64,000 bases of DNA, from positions 115,050 to 179,049 of the forward strand of contig NZ_JAMXFD010000010.1 in assembly GCF_025370875.1 (NCBI RefSeq), read 5' to 3'. The stretch comes from Laspinema palackyanum D2c. Lineage in GTDB: Bacteria; Cyanobacteriota; Cyanobacteriia; Cyanobacteriales; Laspinemataceae. Positions within the stretch are counted from its first letter, which is position 1. Every line of letters begins with the position of its first letter. Of the stretch, positions 1 to 9,541 are shown piece after piece. The translations under genes and the position numbers were made by a program. Under the pieces are notes generated by a model. The model searched no databases. It was not told the DNA's origin and saw nothing but the letters and a program-made list of their open reading frames with translations.

Positions 1-1606
1 CAAAATCCGTAAACCTGGCCTCTCCCACAATGGAAGTCGTCGGAGTCGGATTCGCCGCCAACCGCGCTTTGAGTCCAAATAAGCGGGAGGGGGTGCCAAT
101 GCCATCGGTCAAGGTCCGTTGAATATAATATTGCGGAATTAAATTAATTTGAACGGGTCCGCTGCCTCCGAGGGGAATCACGGTGGTTTCGGCATAAACG
201 CCGCCTCGGTCTTCTTGATCATAGCCGAAGCGAACTAAGGAGGGGTCTTGATCACTGCGATCGAGAATGATTCGTTCTCTTAATAAAGGAATCGAGATGC
301 GATCGTCAAAGACTAAACGCGGACTTTTGGCAAAAATTTCATCCTGTAATGGCGAGATGGGACGAAAAGTGGCCCGGGGCGATCGCAATTCCAACTCTGG
401 AGGAGAAAACGGATCGTTAGTCATCCGGACATTGGTCCCTTCCCACCCCAAATCATTGAAATTCAGGCGATCGGCTTCAAAGCGAAAGCGATCGATGGTT
501 CCACCCGAGGTGGGAAGACTTCCGCCCCCCCCGCCAAAGGTGATACCCCCGGCGGGAGTTATTCGCCTGGGGGGTTCTCCGGCCCGGAGTCGGTCCATGA
601 TATCCTGTTGTTGCAAGGCGGCAGCGGAGACATCCGTGGGGAGGTTGGGGGAAAAGTCTTCCGCTGTGGTGGGGGTAAAAATATCTCCTTTGGCCCCATC
701 AATGCCGCCGCGATTCTGCACGAGGTCATATTCAATGCGATCGCCTTGGAGGACTTGCTGTCCTTTGGCATATACTGCATCTCCCTCGGCGATCGCCACC
801 TGGGATTCTAAATTAACTTGTAGGCGTTCGCCGTCGATTGCTGCGCCCCGCCCTCTCATTCTGGCATTGCCTTCTCCGGTGACAATTTGCCGTTCGTTAT
901 CGAACTCCTGGCGATCGGCTTTTAATTCCACCGTATCCGCTGGGGCGATCATCGGTGGTGTGGCATTTTGCCCAGCAGGTGAAACTTCCACCACAATTTC
1001 AGCCTCTTCCGGGTCTGTTTTCTCTGATTCCGGGTCTGTTTCTTGTGCCGTTGTCACCGGGAGTTCAGGGGTTTGCGCTGTTTCCTCGGCTGTTGTCGCC
1101 GGGAGTTCGGCGGTTTCCTCCTCCTCAGGATACAAATCCCGAGTCTGGGGTTCGGTTTCGGTCACCGATGCCGATTCCCCAGGGGATGAAGTGTCTTGTA
1201 AGGCAGCAGCGTTACGCAGGGTCCATCTCAAACTAATGGATAACGTCGCGATCGCCTCAGACTCTGGGTTTTTTTCTGTAGGAGATTCCAGATCGGGGAG
1301 TTGCTTCGCCGAGGGTTCGGTTATGGGGGTTTCAGATTGTTCTAATTCTTTGGATGCCACACTCACCGGGGGTTCAACCCGTCTCATCGGTGAGGAGATT
1401 TCTAACGGTGGACCTAAAAGCGCGGCAGAACTGACTCCGTACTCGGGTTCAGTGACTACGGTTTCCGGTGGCGTGGGATGAATTTCTACGGACAAGTCGG
1501 CTGCGGAATCATCCACTGAAGCGGCGATCGCCTCCGAATTAATAGGTTCGGGGGAAACATTTGTAACAATAGCAGGGGGTGGGGGAGGCAGAACCGGGTA
1601 AGGCAT
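1..1606 (-). CDS. DUF3769 outer-membrane protein, LptD/OstA-like (partial, C-terminus beyond left edge)
   Basis: The reading frame runs from an ATG at 1604-1606 leftwards for 535 codons without a stop and leaves the window. The first ~200 residues are Pro/Glu/Thr-rich low complexity, opening MPYPVLPPPPPAIV. Residues ~222-310 resemble the OstA/LptA beta-jellyroll (VELKADRQEFDNERQIVTGE, then ALQ-like GDRIEYDL and GGIDGAKGDIF). From ~390 the sequence matches what I recall of DUF3769, the cyanobacterial LptD-like barrel family thought to act in lipopolysaccharide export to the outer membrane. No signal peptide is visible at this start; the frame stays open upstream, so the start is not certain. 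It lies 121 bp downstream of psbI on the same strand. Family assignment is good; the transport role is inferred from the family. Confidence 0.82.
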   Translation of the reverse strand, partial: MPYPVLPPPPPAIVTNVSPEPINSEAIAASVDDSAADLSVEIHPTPPETVVTEPEYGVSSAALLGPPLEISSPMRRVEPPVSVASKELEQSETPITEPSAKQLPDLESPTEKNPESEAIATLSISLRWTLRNAAALQDTSSPGESASVTETEPQTRDLYPEEEETAELPATTAEETAQTPELPVTTAQETDPESEKTDPEEAEIVVEVSPAGQNATPPMIAPADTVELKADRQEFDNERQIVTGEGNARMRGRGAAIDGERLQVNLESQVAIAEGDAVYAKGQQVLQGDRIEYDLVQNRGGIDGAKGDIFTPTTAEDFSPNLPTDVSAAALQQQDIMDRLRAGEPPRRITPAGGITFGGGGGSLPTSGGTIDRFRFEADRLNFNDLGWEGTNVRMTNDPFSPPELELRSPRATFRPISPLQDEIFAKSPRLVFDDRISIPLLRERIILDRSDQDPSLVRFGYDQEDRGGVYAETTVIPLGGSGPVQINLIPQYYIQRTLTDGIGTPSRLFGLKARLAANPTPTTSIVGEARFTDF

Positions 1607-1727
1607 ATTTAGAGGATTAGACTTAACAATCAATAGCCCAAAGGCGAACCCTTTACCCCGGTTCGCGATGCTTGGGCGACCAAAAGGCCGCCCCTGCGAT
1701 CGCCATCAAGGTCTGAATATCCCTTGA

Positions 1728-1844
1728 TTATTCGAGGTCGCGCCGTTTTGGGTTACGGGCCGGGTCTCCGTTCAGAAAGCCAAAGACAAATAAGGCCACG
1801 AAGAACGAGACAACAACATAAACTACGATTTTAAGGGTCACCAT
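1728..1844 (-). CDS. psbI: Photosystem II reaction center protein I (PsbI)
   Basis: A 38-codon gene. The product begins [20 protein letters not shown] and ends NPKRRDLE, matching PsbI in length and almost residue for residue (usual form MLTLKI...FGFL..DPARNP.R.DLE). It is a single-span thylakoid protein that binds at the D1/CP43 side of the photosystem II core and helps early assembly and stability. One transmembrane helix covers roughly residues 5-24, followed by the hydrophilic tail [13 protein letters not shown] ribosome binding site, CTGGAGAT, sits about ten bases before the ATG. The next gene on the strand is the LptD-like DUF3769 gene. Confidence 0.96.
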   Translation of the reverse strand: MVTLKIVVYVVVSFFVALFVFGFLNGDPARNPKRRDLE

Positions 1845-2057
1845 ACAGATATCTCCAGTTTTTGGAAAAGCTGTGAGAGTTTACCATCAAGACTCTCCAG
1901 TTTTTTTATCATATCGGAAGGCTGTCCCGTTTTATTAAGAAATATTTTTGTCTGGTTCCCGAGTTTAGATGGGCCAATGGTTTTTGGTTTCCTGCACCCT
2001 GCGGTGGGGGACGTCTGTTGGCGATCGCTCGTTCCCCAACTTCCCGGTGATCCTAAC

Positions 2058-2495
2058 GTTTGTAGTAACCCCTTCAGGGGTTATTTAAAGCAACAACCGG
2101 CGGGGGTTTAAACCCCCAACCGGCGGGGGTTTAAACCCCCGCCTAATAGCTAAAGTCGTCTAAAGACGACTGCAAGTCTTATGCTGTGGTGTTTTTAGTC
2201 GGTTTTAACTGAGATCTTGCACCATTCTTAACACCTATAGGGGTTTGAACCTTTTAGCCTGTAGAGGCGCTTTTATAAGCGCCTCTACGGCGGGGGATAA
2301 ATCCCCCGCCTAATAGCTAAAGGGATAAATCCCCCGCCTAATAGCTAAAGTCGGTTGAAACCGACTATAAGTCTTATCGGGTGGTTTTTTTAGTCGTCTT
2401 TAGACGACTTTAGCTGTTAGGCGGGGGTTTTAACCCCCGCCGGTTTTAACCCCCGCCGGTTTTAACCCCCGCCGGTTTTAACCCCCGCCGGTTTT
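2058..2495. repeat. Cluster of nested palindromic repeats ending in a 16-bp tandem array
   Basis: Fills most of the gene-free interval 1845-2498. At 2058-2085 lies a copy of the GTTYGTAGTAAC hairpin family (core AACCCCTTCAGGGGTT). Then come GGCGGGGGTTTAAACCCCCGCC-type palindromes, TAATAGCTAAAGTCG linkers, and hairpins with cores such as AGTCGTCTAAAGACGACT, AGTCGGTTGAAACCGACT and AGTCGTCTTTAGACGACT. One hairpin around 2262-2290 has arms GTAGAGGCGC/GCGCCTCTAC. The patch ends in four exact copies of the 16-mer AACCCCCGCCGGTTTT (2432-2495), stopping three bases before the stop codon of the next gene. The rest of 1845-2057 shows nothing recognisable. Confidence 0.9.
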
Positions 2496-2498
2496 TAC

Positions 2499-4364
2499 TT
2501 AACTAAACAGTTGTTGCCTTGCCCATTGCCACCCTTGAATCAGTTTCTCTTCCAGCCAGACGAGGATTTGGTCAAACCACTTCAAAGCTTGCTCTAAGGG
2601 GTGCATAATATATTCCACTCCGGCAATTTCCACATCAATCCAGTCGCTTTTCCCTGGAGTTTGCACCTGGGGTGGCAATTGCGCGGGAGAGTCAACAGCC
2701 GGACTAGGGCGGCTAACCCGGGCGGTGGGTTCAACGGTTACTGTAGGGGTGGGCTCGACTGCGGTCCGGGGAACCGATCGCTGGGGTTGGACTCGCCGGT
2801 GATTTCCTTTGGTGGACTTGCTGCGGGAGGGTTTGCCCACGGGTCGGGGCTGCCCAATTCGTCGGGTGGTCGGATAGGGTGGGTTCAGAAATTGTTCCAC
2901 CGCCTCCACTCCCCAGAAGGAGTCCGGCAACCTGTCTAATTCCGGATTACTGGACAACTGCCCAGTCGCCGCCTCAGAATTTCCAGATAAAGGCTTGACA
3001 TTTTCAAACTTTTGTGCAATCTCTTTCCCCGAAACTTCAAGATGAGTCAACGGGCGATCGCCCTCTCCGGTTAAAGCCTGATCCGAGGTTCCGAAGAAAT
3101 AATCCACTGCCGATTGAATCAACCGTTGCATTTGCAGGGATAGGGATTGCTGTTCCTGGGAGAGTTCAGAATCCGTGGTGTCTGACTGGGGGTCCGTGAC
3201 GAGGGCGATCGCCAGATTTTGAATCCCCTTCAGCATGGACTCGCCTCTGTCTGCCACGGTTTCGCTGAGGGTTCCCCCCTGGGGCAGTTGCATCCCTTCC
3301 CATCTCGCCACTGCTGCATCCATCTTTAACAAGGCTGCTGCAATTTTAGGTTGACCCTGATAGCGGGGGGATCCAGTCCCCTGGGGTTCGGGAACTTCAC
3401 TCACCCCATCCGGTTGCAAAACGAGGGCCGAGGGTTGCAACAAATCCCCAACTTTGGTTAAACTCCGGTCCAATAAATTGCCCAGAGGAACGGGTTGAAC
3501 TCCAGCTAAGAGTTGACGCAAGCGACGCAATCGCTTCACTGGCGGTAACTGTTTTTGCGATGGCGAACCTGTGAGGACCGAATCAGTTCCGGCAGATGAC
3601 AAGCTTTTCGGTTCGAGGTTGTACGCTGCTGCTGCCAGTTCCCCTTCAATTCTGGCTTGCAATTGTTGCTGCTGGACGGGGGTGAGAATATCTAAAATTT
3701 GGTTGCGATCGCTGATGAGAACTAAACTCCTCGTTTCCAGCAGGGTAGCAATCCCTTGAATCACCGGACGAGAAGTGGCGATCGCTGAGGCGGGAGTTGC
3801 CACAGTTAAGGATTGTTTTGTTGATGCCACCGGGACCAGGGTTCCTGACTGATTGCCTTTCACCCCAAACCGGGCTAAAATTTTCCCCGGAATCCAGTTG
3901 AGTACCCGTTGCCGCAACCCAGTCCGTCCCGGAGTTAACGCGAGAACCTCCTGGGGTTGGGGTGAGTTGTCCTCTTCTGTAACCAAGACTTGCCAGGATT
4001 CCTCGGTATCCGCTGTTGTTGCAGCAACTGCTACCAGTTCGACCCCACTCAAGACGCGGGCGATCGGGCGATCGGCTGACGGGGTTTCCGAGAACCTGTC
4101 GGATTCTCTCGTCCCTGGATTCGCCTCAGCAGTTCCCAGGGTTTTTGCCGAAGACTCCGACGGGTTACCGCTTCCCGCCAATTGCTTTCCCACCAACCGC
4201 GTGGCCTGATACACTGCATAGACAGGAATCAGTAAATAGTGGCCCCCAGTTTGGGCAACCCAGCGGATCTGCTGTCCGGCCTTTTCTAACTGGGTCGCCA
4301 GTTTCCGAGACCCCGCTTGCAGAAAATTGAATAATTTACTTTGATATCGACCGGAAGAGGACAT
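2499..4364 (-). CDS. Hypothetical proline/serine-rich cyanobacterial protein
   Basis: A 621-residue frame from an ATG at 4362-4364; no clear Shine-Dalgarno. I do not recognise a named domain. The N-terminus (SSGRYQSKLFNFLQAGSRK...GGHYLLIPVYAVYQATRLVG) is amphipathic with one moderately hydrophobic stretch near residues 40-58. The centre alternates Gln/Leu-rich helical segments (QQQLQARIEGELAAAAYNLE) with low-complexity Pro/Thr/Gln linkers. The C-terminus is tryptophan-rich (DWIDVEIAGVEYIMHPLEQ, then LKWFDQILVWLEEKLIQGWQ), looks like a conserved helical domain, and may be the functional part. The stop codon abuts the 16-bp tandem repeat array. A scaffold or membrane-associated role would be a guess. 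Confidence 0.7.
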   Translation of the reverse strand: MSSSGRYQSKLFNFLQAGSRKLATQLEKAGQQIRWVAQTGGHYLLIPVYAVYQATRLVGKQLAGSGNPSESSAKTLGTAEANPGTRESDRFSETPSADRPIARVLSGVELVAVAATTADTEESWQVLVTEEDNSPQPQEVLALTPGRTGLRQRVLNWIPGKILARFGVKGNQSGTLVPVASTKQSLTVATPASAIATSRPVIQGIATLLETRSLVLISDRNQILDILTPVQQQQLQARIEGELAAAAYNLEPKSLSSAGTDSVLTGSPSQKQLPPVKRLRRLRQLLAGVQPVPLGNLLDRSLTKVGDLLQPSALVLQPDGVSEVPEPQGTGSPRYQGQPKIAAALLKMDAAVARWEGMQLPQGGTLSETVADRGESMLKGIQNLAIALVTDPQSDTTDSELSQEQQSLSLQMQRLIQSAVDYFFGTSDQALTGEGDRPLTHLEVSGKEIAQKFENVKPLSGNSEAATGQLSSNPELDRLPDSFWGVEAVEQFLNPPYPTTRRIGQPRPVGKPSRSKSTKGNHRRVQPQRSVPRTAVEPTPTVTVEPTARVSRPSPAVDSPAQLPPQVQTPGKSDWIDVEIAGVEYIMHPLEQALKWFDQILVWLEEKLIQGWQWARQQLFS

Positions 4365-4508
4365 AATTTTTAAGTTAATCAGTTTGTTCGGGGGGGGATT
4401 TCATATTGACTATCCGCAATATGAACCTCTGTAACGGGTTTTTTTATAAAGAATGCCTGGAGAATCCGAAACCCGTCATTTAATCATATCGAAAATTTGA
4501 GCAAATTT

Positions 4509-7500
4509 ATGGCAGCTCCAAACAGTAAAATAACCGGATCAATTGAGAAACTGCGGCAACTGACTCAGGTGAATGCGATCGGTAGTTGGCGATACCAAAT
4601 TGCCGATTTATCCGTGGAGGAAGGGACAGCAGCGGACACCTGGGACCAGTGGCAGAGGGCCACACTGAACGAGAAAGGACATATCCCCTGGACTCAAGGG
4701 CAGCAGACGATCTGGTTAGGGTTGCGATATCAGGTTCCGGACCAGTTGCAGGGGTATCCCCTGGCGGGATTAACCTTGCGCTTGGCCCTAACTTGGTGGG
4801 CAGATGAGGCCCAAATTTTTGTGAATGGGGAGTTAGTCCAAGAGGGGGATTTATTTGATTGTGTGACCCGGGTGATGATTATCGAAGAAGTAGAACCGGG
4901 TCAGGGGATTGATATTGCTTTAAGATTAGTTAGTCCCGGACATGACTGCGGGGCATTAGTGCGATCGCTGTGGATTTATGAAAAAAGCTATGAACAGAGT
5001 TATGAAAGTTGCATTGATCCGGGGTTTATTGCGGACGAATTAGCGGTAATTGGCAAGTATTGGGGAATTTCATCCGATGCGGAGACGAAATTGCAGCAAT
5101 TACAGACCCAGATTGAGGCGATCGCCTGGAATAGCTTACCCGATGATGTTCCTCAATTTGAACAGTCCCTGGCTGAATTGCGAACCAAGTTGAAACAAGA
5201 ATTTCAACAAACCAGTAAACTGTTTTTATTGGGGCACGCCCATTTAGACCTAGCCTGGTTGTGGCCCATTGCCGAAACCTGGGATGTTGCAGAGTTTACC
5301 TTTGCCTCCGTTTTGGATTTAATGGCAGGATTTCCTCACCTCACCTTTGGACATTCCACCGCCGCCCTCTATGCTTGGATTGAAGACAACTGCCCAGATT
5401 TATTTGCAGACATTCAAGGCGAAGTTGCAGCAGGACGCTGGGAAGTCTTAGGTGGATTGTGGGTGGAACCGGAATTAAATATTATTAGCGGTGAGTCTAT
5501 TTCCCGACAACTGTTATATGGACAACAGTATTGTTTAGAAAAATTTGGGAAACTCTCTCCTGTGGCATGGCTTCCAGATACCTTTGGATTCTGTGGACAA
5601 TTGCCGCAATTGTTAAAACAAGGAGGCATCGAATATTTCGTCACCCAAAAATTGCGATGGAATGATACTACGGAATTTCCCTATCCTATTTTCTGGTGGG
5701 AATCCCCCGATGGAACGCAAATTTTTAGTTTAATGTCCGCCCCAATTGGCACCGGAATTGACCCGGTGCAAATGGCGGATTATGCTTGTGATTGGGAACA
5801 AAAAACGGGACTAAAAGAGAGTTTATGGTTACCCGGAGTGGGAGATCATGGCGGGGGTCCGACTCGCGATATGTTAGAAGTTGGCGATCGCTGGCGGCAG
5901 TCGCCCTTTTTCCCGGCAATGGAATTTACCACCGCTGAGAACTATTTGCGCCAGTTGCAACAGCAGGGAGAGTTTCCGGTATGGAGGGATGAATTATATC
6001 TGGAATTTCATCGCGGCTGTTATACGACTCACGGCGACCAAAAACAATGGAATCGCCGTTGTGAGGGGTTATTATATGAGGCGGAATTATGGGCGGCAGT
6101 CGCTACCCGGGTGACGGGAACAGAGTATCCCAAAGGGCAAATTGAAGCCGCTTGGAAAGCGGTATTATTCAATCAATTTCACGATATTTTACCCGGTTCC
6201 TCGATTCCGGAGGTGTATCTGGATGCGAATCTCGGTTGGCAGGAGGCGGAAGAACAGGGACGGGAAGTGTTAGAACAAGCATTTGCGGCGATCGCCTCAC
6301 AAGTTGCGGGAGTTCCTCCTGCTGCCTTGCGATCGGTTCAACCGCTGATAGTGTTTAACTCTCTCAATTGGCAGCGATCGCAAGTGGTTTCCCTAGAATT
6401 ACCCGAACCCGCTGCAACTGGGATGGAATGGCAAGTGTATGATAGTGAGGGAAATCCAGTGCGATCGCAACTCACCACCACTCATCTCCTGTTTGAATGC
6501 CTCGATATTCCCTCCATTGGCTATCACGTTTTTTGGTTAGGGCAATCCGAACTCAATCCCATTTCTTCATCTCCAGAACCCGATGACAAATTTATCCTAG
6601 AAACTGACAAATTGCGAGTTATAATTGACCCAGAAACCGGCAATCTTAGCAGCATTTATGATAAAATAAATAATTGGGAAACTCTCAAAGAACCGGGCAA
6701 CAAACTCCAAGCCTTTGCAGATAAAGGCCAATATTGGGATGCCTGGAATATTGACCCCAATTATAGCCAACATCCGCTTCCCCCTGCTACTCTAAAACAG
6801 ATTCACTGGCTAGAACGAGGGGAATTGCAACAACGAGTGCAAGTGATTCGCCAATTGGGACAATCGGACTTTATTCAAGAGTATATCCTCCAAGCGGACT
6901 CCCCCTGGGTAAAAATTGCCACCACCGTGAATTGGCAAGACCGTAATGTAATGGTAAAAGCCGCATTTCCCCTGACCATTGAAGCGGATTTTGTCACCTA
7001 TGAAACCCCTTGTGGTGTAGTGGAACGAACCACCCGACCCGAAACACCGACAGAAAAAGCCAAATGGGAAGTTCCGGCTTTAAAATGGGCCGATTTGAGT
7101 GGAGAAAAGGTGGGAGTCAGTCTCCTCAATGATTGTAAATATGGTTACGATGCCACCCCCAATCAACTGCGTTTAACCCTCCTACGCGCTTCCAATTGGC
7201 CGGACCCGGAGGCGGATTTAGGGTGGCATCAATTCACCTATTGCATTTATCCACATGGGGGAAATTGGCAGTCCGCCAAAACCGTCCGGCAGGGGTATGA
7301 ATTGAATTTACCCTTGCAGGTTCGTTTGATAGAGTCAGTCTTGGAACAGGGGGAAAAAACTTTAGGTTTGCAGGGGAGTTTTTTACAGTTGTCGGGAGAG
7401 AGTCTGGTTTTGATGGCATTCAAGCAGTCGGAAATGGATGAAACCAAATGGATTATGCGGTGTTATGAATCGGAAGGGAAACTGACAAAATTAGCGGTTG

Positions 7501-7625
7501 AGGAGGAGTGGAATAGTTTGCAAAAGGTGGATTTATTAGAAGAAAATTTAGATCAGGTTTGGGTTAAGGGGGAGGTTGTGCCGATTTCTCCTTGGAAGGT
7601 GGTGAGTTTTCAATTAGGGGATTGA
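4509..7625 (+). CDS. Alpha-mannosidase, glycoside hydrolase family 38
   Basis: Hydrolyses alpha-mannosidic linkages by a retaining, zinc-dependent mechanism. Visible landmarks, numbered from the ATG at 4509: an N-terminal beta domain (1-230); the GH38 zinc/substrate motif GHAHLDLAWLWP near 242; the nucleophile motif WLPDTFGFCGQLPQ near 353, whose Asp in PDTFG is the predicted nucleophile; the middle-domain motif FNQFHDILPGSSIPEVY; and the C-terminal beta-sandwich domains. About 1038 residues is normal for the family. A TTG at 4497 in the same frame would add four residues; ATG is preferred, though neither has a good ribosome binding site. It stands alone, transcribed away from the minus-strand hypothetical gene. 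Likely role: turnover of mannose-containing glycans or glycosides; the natural substrate cannot be read from the sequence. Confidence 0.93.
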   Translation: MAAPNSKITGSIEKLRQLTQVNAIGSWRYQIADLSVEEGTAADTWDQWQRATLNEKGHIPWTQGQQTIWLGLRYQVPDQLQGYPLAGLTLRLALTWWADEAQIFVNGELVQEGDLFDCVTRVMIIEEVEPGQGIDIALRLVSPGHDCGALVRSLWIYEKSYEQSYESCIDPGFIADELAVIGKYWGISSDAETKLQQLQTQIEAIAWNSLPDDVPQFEQSLAELRTKLKQEFQQTSKLFLLGHAHLDLAWLWPIAETWDVAEFTFASVLDLMAGFPHLTFGHSTAALYAWIEDNCPDLFADIQGEVAAGRWEVLGGLWVEPELNIISGESISRQLLYGQQYCLEKFGKLSPVAWLPDTFGFCGQLPQLLKQGGIEYFVTQKLRWNDTTEFPYPIFWWESPDGTQIFSLMSAPIGTGIDPVQMADYACDWEQKTGLKESLWLPGVGDHGGGPTRDMLEVGDRWRQSPFFPAMEFTTAENYLRQLQQQGEFPVWRDELYLEFHRGCYTTHGDQKQWNRRCEGLLYEAELWAAVATRVTGTEYPKGQIEAAWKAVLFNQFHDILPGSSIPEVYLDANLGWQEAEEQGREVLEQAFAAIASQVAGVPPAALRSVQPLIVFNSLNWQRSQVVSLELPEPAATGMEWQVYDSEGNPVRSQLTTTHLLFECLDIPSIGYHVFWLGQSELNPISSSPEPDDKFILETDKLRVIIDPETGNLSSIYDKINNWETLKEPGNKLQAFADKGQYWDAWNIDPNYSQHPLPPATLKQIHWLERGELQQRVQVIRQLGQSDFIQEYILQADSPWVKIATTVNWQDRNVMVKAAFPLTIEADFVTYETPCGVVERTTRPETPTEKAKWEVPALKWADLSGEKVGVSLLNDCKYGYDATPNQLRLTLLRASNWPDPEADLGWHQFTYCIYPHGGNWQSAKTVRQGYELNLPLQVRLIESVLEQGEKTLGLQGSFLQLSGESLVLMAFKQSEMDETKWIMRCYESEGKLTKLAVEEEWNSLQKVDLLEENLDQVWVKGEVVPISPWKVVSFQLGD

Positions 7626-7654
7626 GTGGTGATGCGTTAGTTTGATGATCCGGA

Positions 7655-7811
7655 AACGCCTGAAGGCGTTACTACGAACATAAGAGAAGCGGCAATTCTC
7701 CCCGTTCGTAGTAACGACTTTAGTCGTTATCCGGATTCAAGGTTGATATAAATAAACGACAATTCTCCCCGTTCGTAGTAACGACTTTAGTCGTTATCCG
7801 GATTCAAGGTT
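7655..7811. repeat. Hairpin repeat trio, including a 52-bp direct duplication
   Basis: Three copies of the GTTCGTAGTAAC-hairpin family lie just after the mannosidase stop: 7655-7679 (inverted, core AACGCCTGAAGGCGTT), 7704-7731 and 7771-7798 (core AACGACTTTAGTCGTT). The last two sit inside a 52-bp direct repeat (7693-7744 and 7760-7811) that differs little or not at all. They could act as a 3' stabilising or terminating structure, but there is no T-tract. Confidence 0.88.
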
Positions 7812-7868
7812 TACCTAAACCTTGAATCCACTTAGACTCAAGCAACCCAAACTCAGCAGCAACTTAAT

Positions 7869-8414
7869 TTATTTTCGAGATTCAAATTCCTGCCATTTAG
7901 CCTGAATCCAAACCCAAAATGTTTTCCCCAAGAAAATAGAAATCCGGCGAAAGATATTCCAATAAACGGTGAGTTTCACGAATGGACTATTATCCGGGTG
8001 ATTGTACTGTTCTTCCTCAATAATGTTCCAAGCGGTTTCTAGGGTAGAGACACGCTGGGGGGACCGTTTGAACCACTGAATGAGGGCACGAATCACTTTT
8101 TGCTGACGAGTCAGGCGTTTTCCGATGAGAATCTCTGAGGCGAGGGTGGGGTAACGCTGATCGAGTTCTGCTAAGGTGCGATCGCCCCAGTCGCGGATTT
8201 CAGGACTGGTACTTTCGCTGAGTTCCTCACAGAGTTGCCAAGCTTGACGCAGTTTCCCATCACCTTCATAAGCTTTGACTAAGGCTTTTTTCGCTTTAAA
8301 GAGAGTACCCGGATGGAGTTCATTGACTAAGACGGCTTCTAATTGGACGATCGCCTCGGCATAATCCCCCGATTTCAGTTGCGCTAATCCCGCTTGTAAA
8401 TTTCGATTTGCCAT
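7869..8414 (-). CDS. Small tetratricopeptide-repeat protein
   Basis: From the ATG at 8412-8414 the protein is 181 residues, opening MANRNLQAGLAQLKSGDYAE. That matches a TPR helix pair (A..L..GDY.EAI..LE.VL), followed by a second (KAKKALVKAYEGDGKLRQAW...LCEEL). The remainder is a basic, aromatic-rich helical tail (TVYWNIFRRISIFLGKTFWV) that may associate with the membrane. An upstream in-frame start at 8483 would add 23 residues, but the family I recall begins at NLQAGL, so the shorter form is preferred; an AAAGGAG about 30 bases upstream leaves this slightly open. TPR domains mediate protein contacts; no partner can be named. Confidence 0.72.
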   Translation of the reverse strand: MANRNLQAGLAQLKSGDYAEAIVQLEAVLVNELHPGTLFKAKKALVKAYEGDGKLRQAWQLCEELSESTSPEIRDWGDRTLAELDQRYPTLASEILIGKRLTRQQKVIRALIQWFKRSPQRVSTLETAWNIIEEEQYNHPDNSPFVKLTVYWNIFRRISIFLGKTFWVWIQAKWQEFESRK

Positions 8415-8689
8415 AGCATGATTGGGATGAGATTGGATATGCTGCTCCTTTAGAATACCCCGGTTCACCCCTCCAGATATCATCCATCAATTTAGGACAT
8501 TTCTATTCACACAACTGTTCGTTTCTATCTTTATTATATTATACAAAAATACAAATAACTTTTATACAATTTTATGATTCTTCGCCCGATATGCAAAATA
8601 TAAAACCAGCTAGACTGGACGTTGAATAACGAGCCTGAACTAGCTGGAAAAATAGAGATTGAAAGAGATTGAAATGCTAGATGCTTGTC

Positions 8690-9292
8690 TTATACAACCG
8701 TCCGAGGACTCCGAGCACCGAGGGTTGCCCCAATTAAGGAGGCCACTAACCCGAGCAAAGAACCAAATAAAAATGACCAGCCAGCCCGGGCTACACCGTC
8801 TGCGATATTACGGGCCTCATTCGGGGTGACATTTGCGGTTCCCGGGGCTACGTTGACGCGATCGGCAATTTCTCCCGCATTGGCCATCACAATTCCGAAG
8901 GTTCCTGTTACACCGCTTGCCAGTAACCATGAGCTGAGTGCTAAAGTGGTTGCCCACAAAATTGCTCCGTTCAATAGGGCTGTATTTTTATTCATTGGTC
9001 CACAGGTGCGAGCCATCATCCAAGACCCCAAAAGTAGAGCAATAAATAAACTAATAATGGACCAAATTCCCACTCCCAAACCAATAGCATTGGGGTCGGA
9101 TTGGGCATCTGCGGCACCCACGCTCATCCCGATCGCCACTCCCAGAGCACTTAATACCAATTGGGTACTCAGGGCGATCACGATTCCTGCAAAAATTGGA
9201 CCCCACCGGACGCGATCGTGATAATCGACTACGGGGGTTGTCATCATGGCTGGTTCGGCAATATTCACTCCGCCTCGATTTCCATAAGTCAT
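8690..9292 (-). CDS. Four-helix conserved membrane protein (stress-associated type)
   Basis: 200 residues with a short cytoplasmic N-terminus ending in DRVRWGPIFAG, a motif common to a family of small bacterial membrane proteins of unknown function. About four hydrophobic segments follow: residues ~32-57, ~75-92, ~105-130 and ~170-192. The segments are Ala/Gly/Ser-rich. It is divergently transcribed from the PRC-barrel/DUF2382 gene, with a 249-bp shared upstream region. In other bacteria such membrane proteins often sit beside DUF2382 general-stress genes, so a role in osmotic or envelope stress is plausible but inferred. The ribosome binding region, GGGAGATAGTAAC before the ATG, is acceptable. 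Confidence 0.78.
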   Translation of the reverse strand: MTYGNRGGVNIAEPAMMTTPVVDYHDRVRWGPIFAGIVIALSTQLVLSALGVAIGMSVGAADAQSDPNAIGLGVGIWSIISLFIALLLGSWMMARTCGPMNKNTALLNGAILWATTLALSSWLLASGVTGTFGIVMANAGEIADRVNVAPGTANVTPNEARNIADGVARAGWSFLFGSLLGLVASLIGATLGARSPRTVV

Positions 9293-9541
9293 TGTTACTA
9301 TCTCCCTTACCCTACTTTCGTTAATTTTTTTTTAAGCAAAATGCTGACACTGGGGGGAATGCCTGCATCAATATGGATATACTGTAAGGCCGATTTGCTA
9401 TTTTATCTATCTGTCTAGGGATATAAGTTAACCGAATGAGACCCAACAAAAACTCAATCGTCAGGTAGAGGGAAGAACCTATTACTTTTTCTAATATAGA
9501 GACATAGAAGATAAATGTAACAAAAGTTTAAGGAGATGACC

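Noticed and set aside
267..1481. 404-codon open frame on the plus strand
   Set aside because: It lies opposite the DUF3769 gene, whose translation shows clear OstA/LptD-like sequence; the plus-strand frame is Ser/Arg-rich and reads as a shadow.
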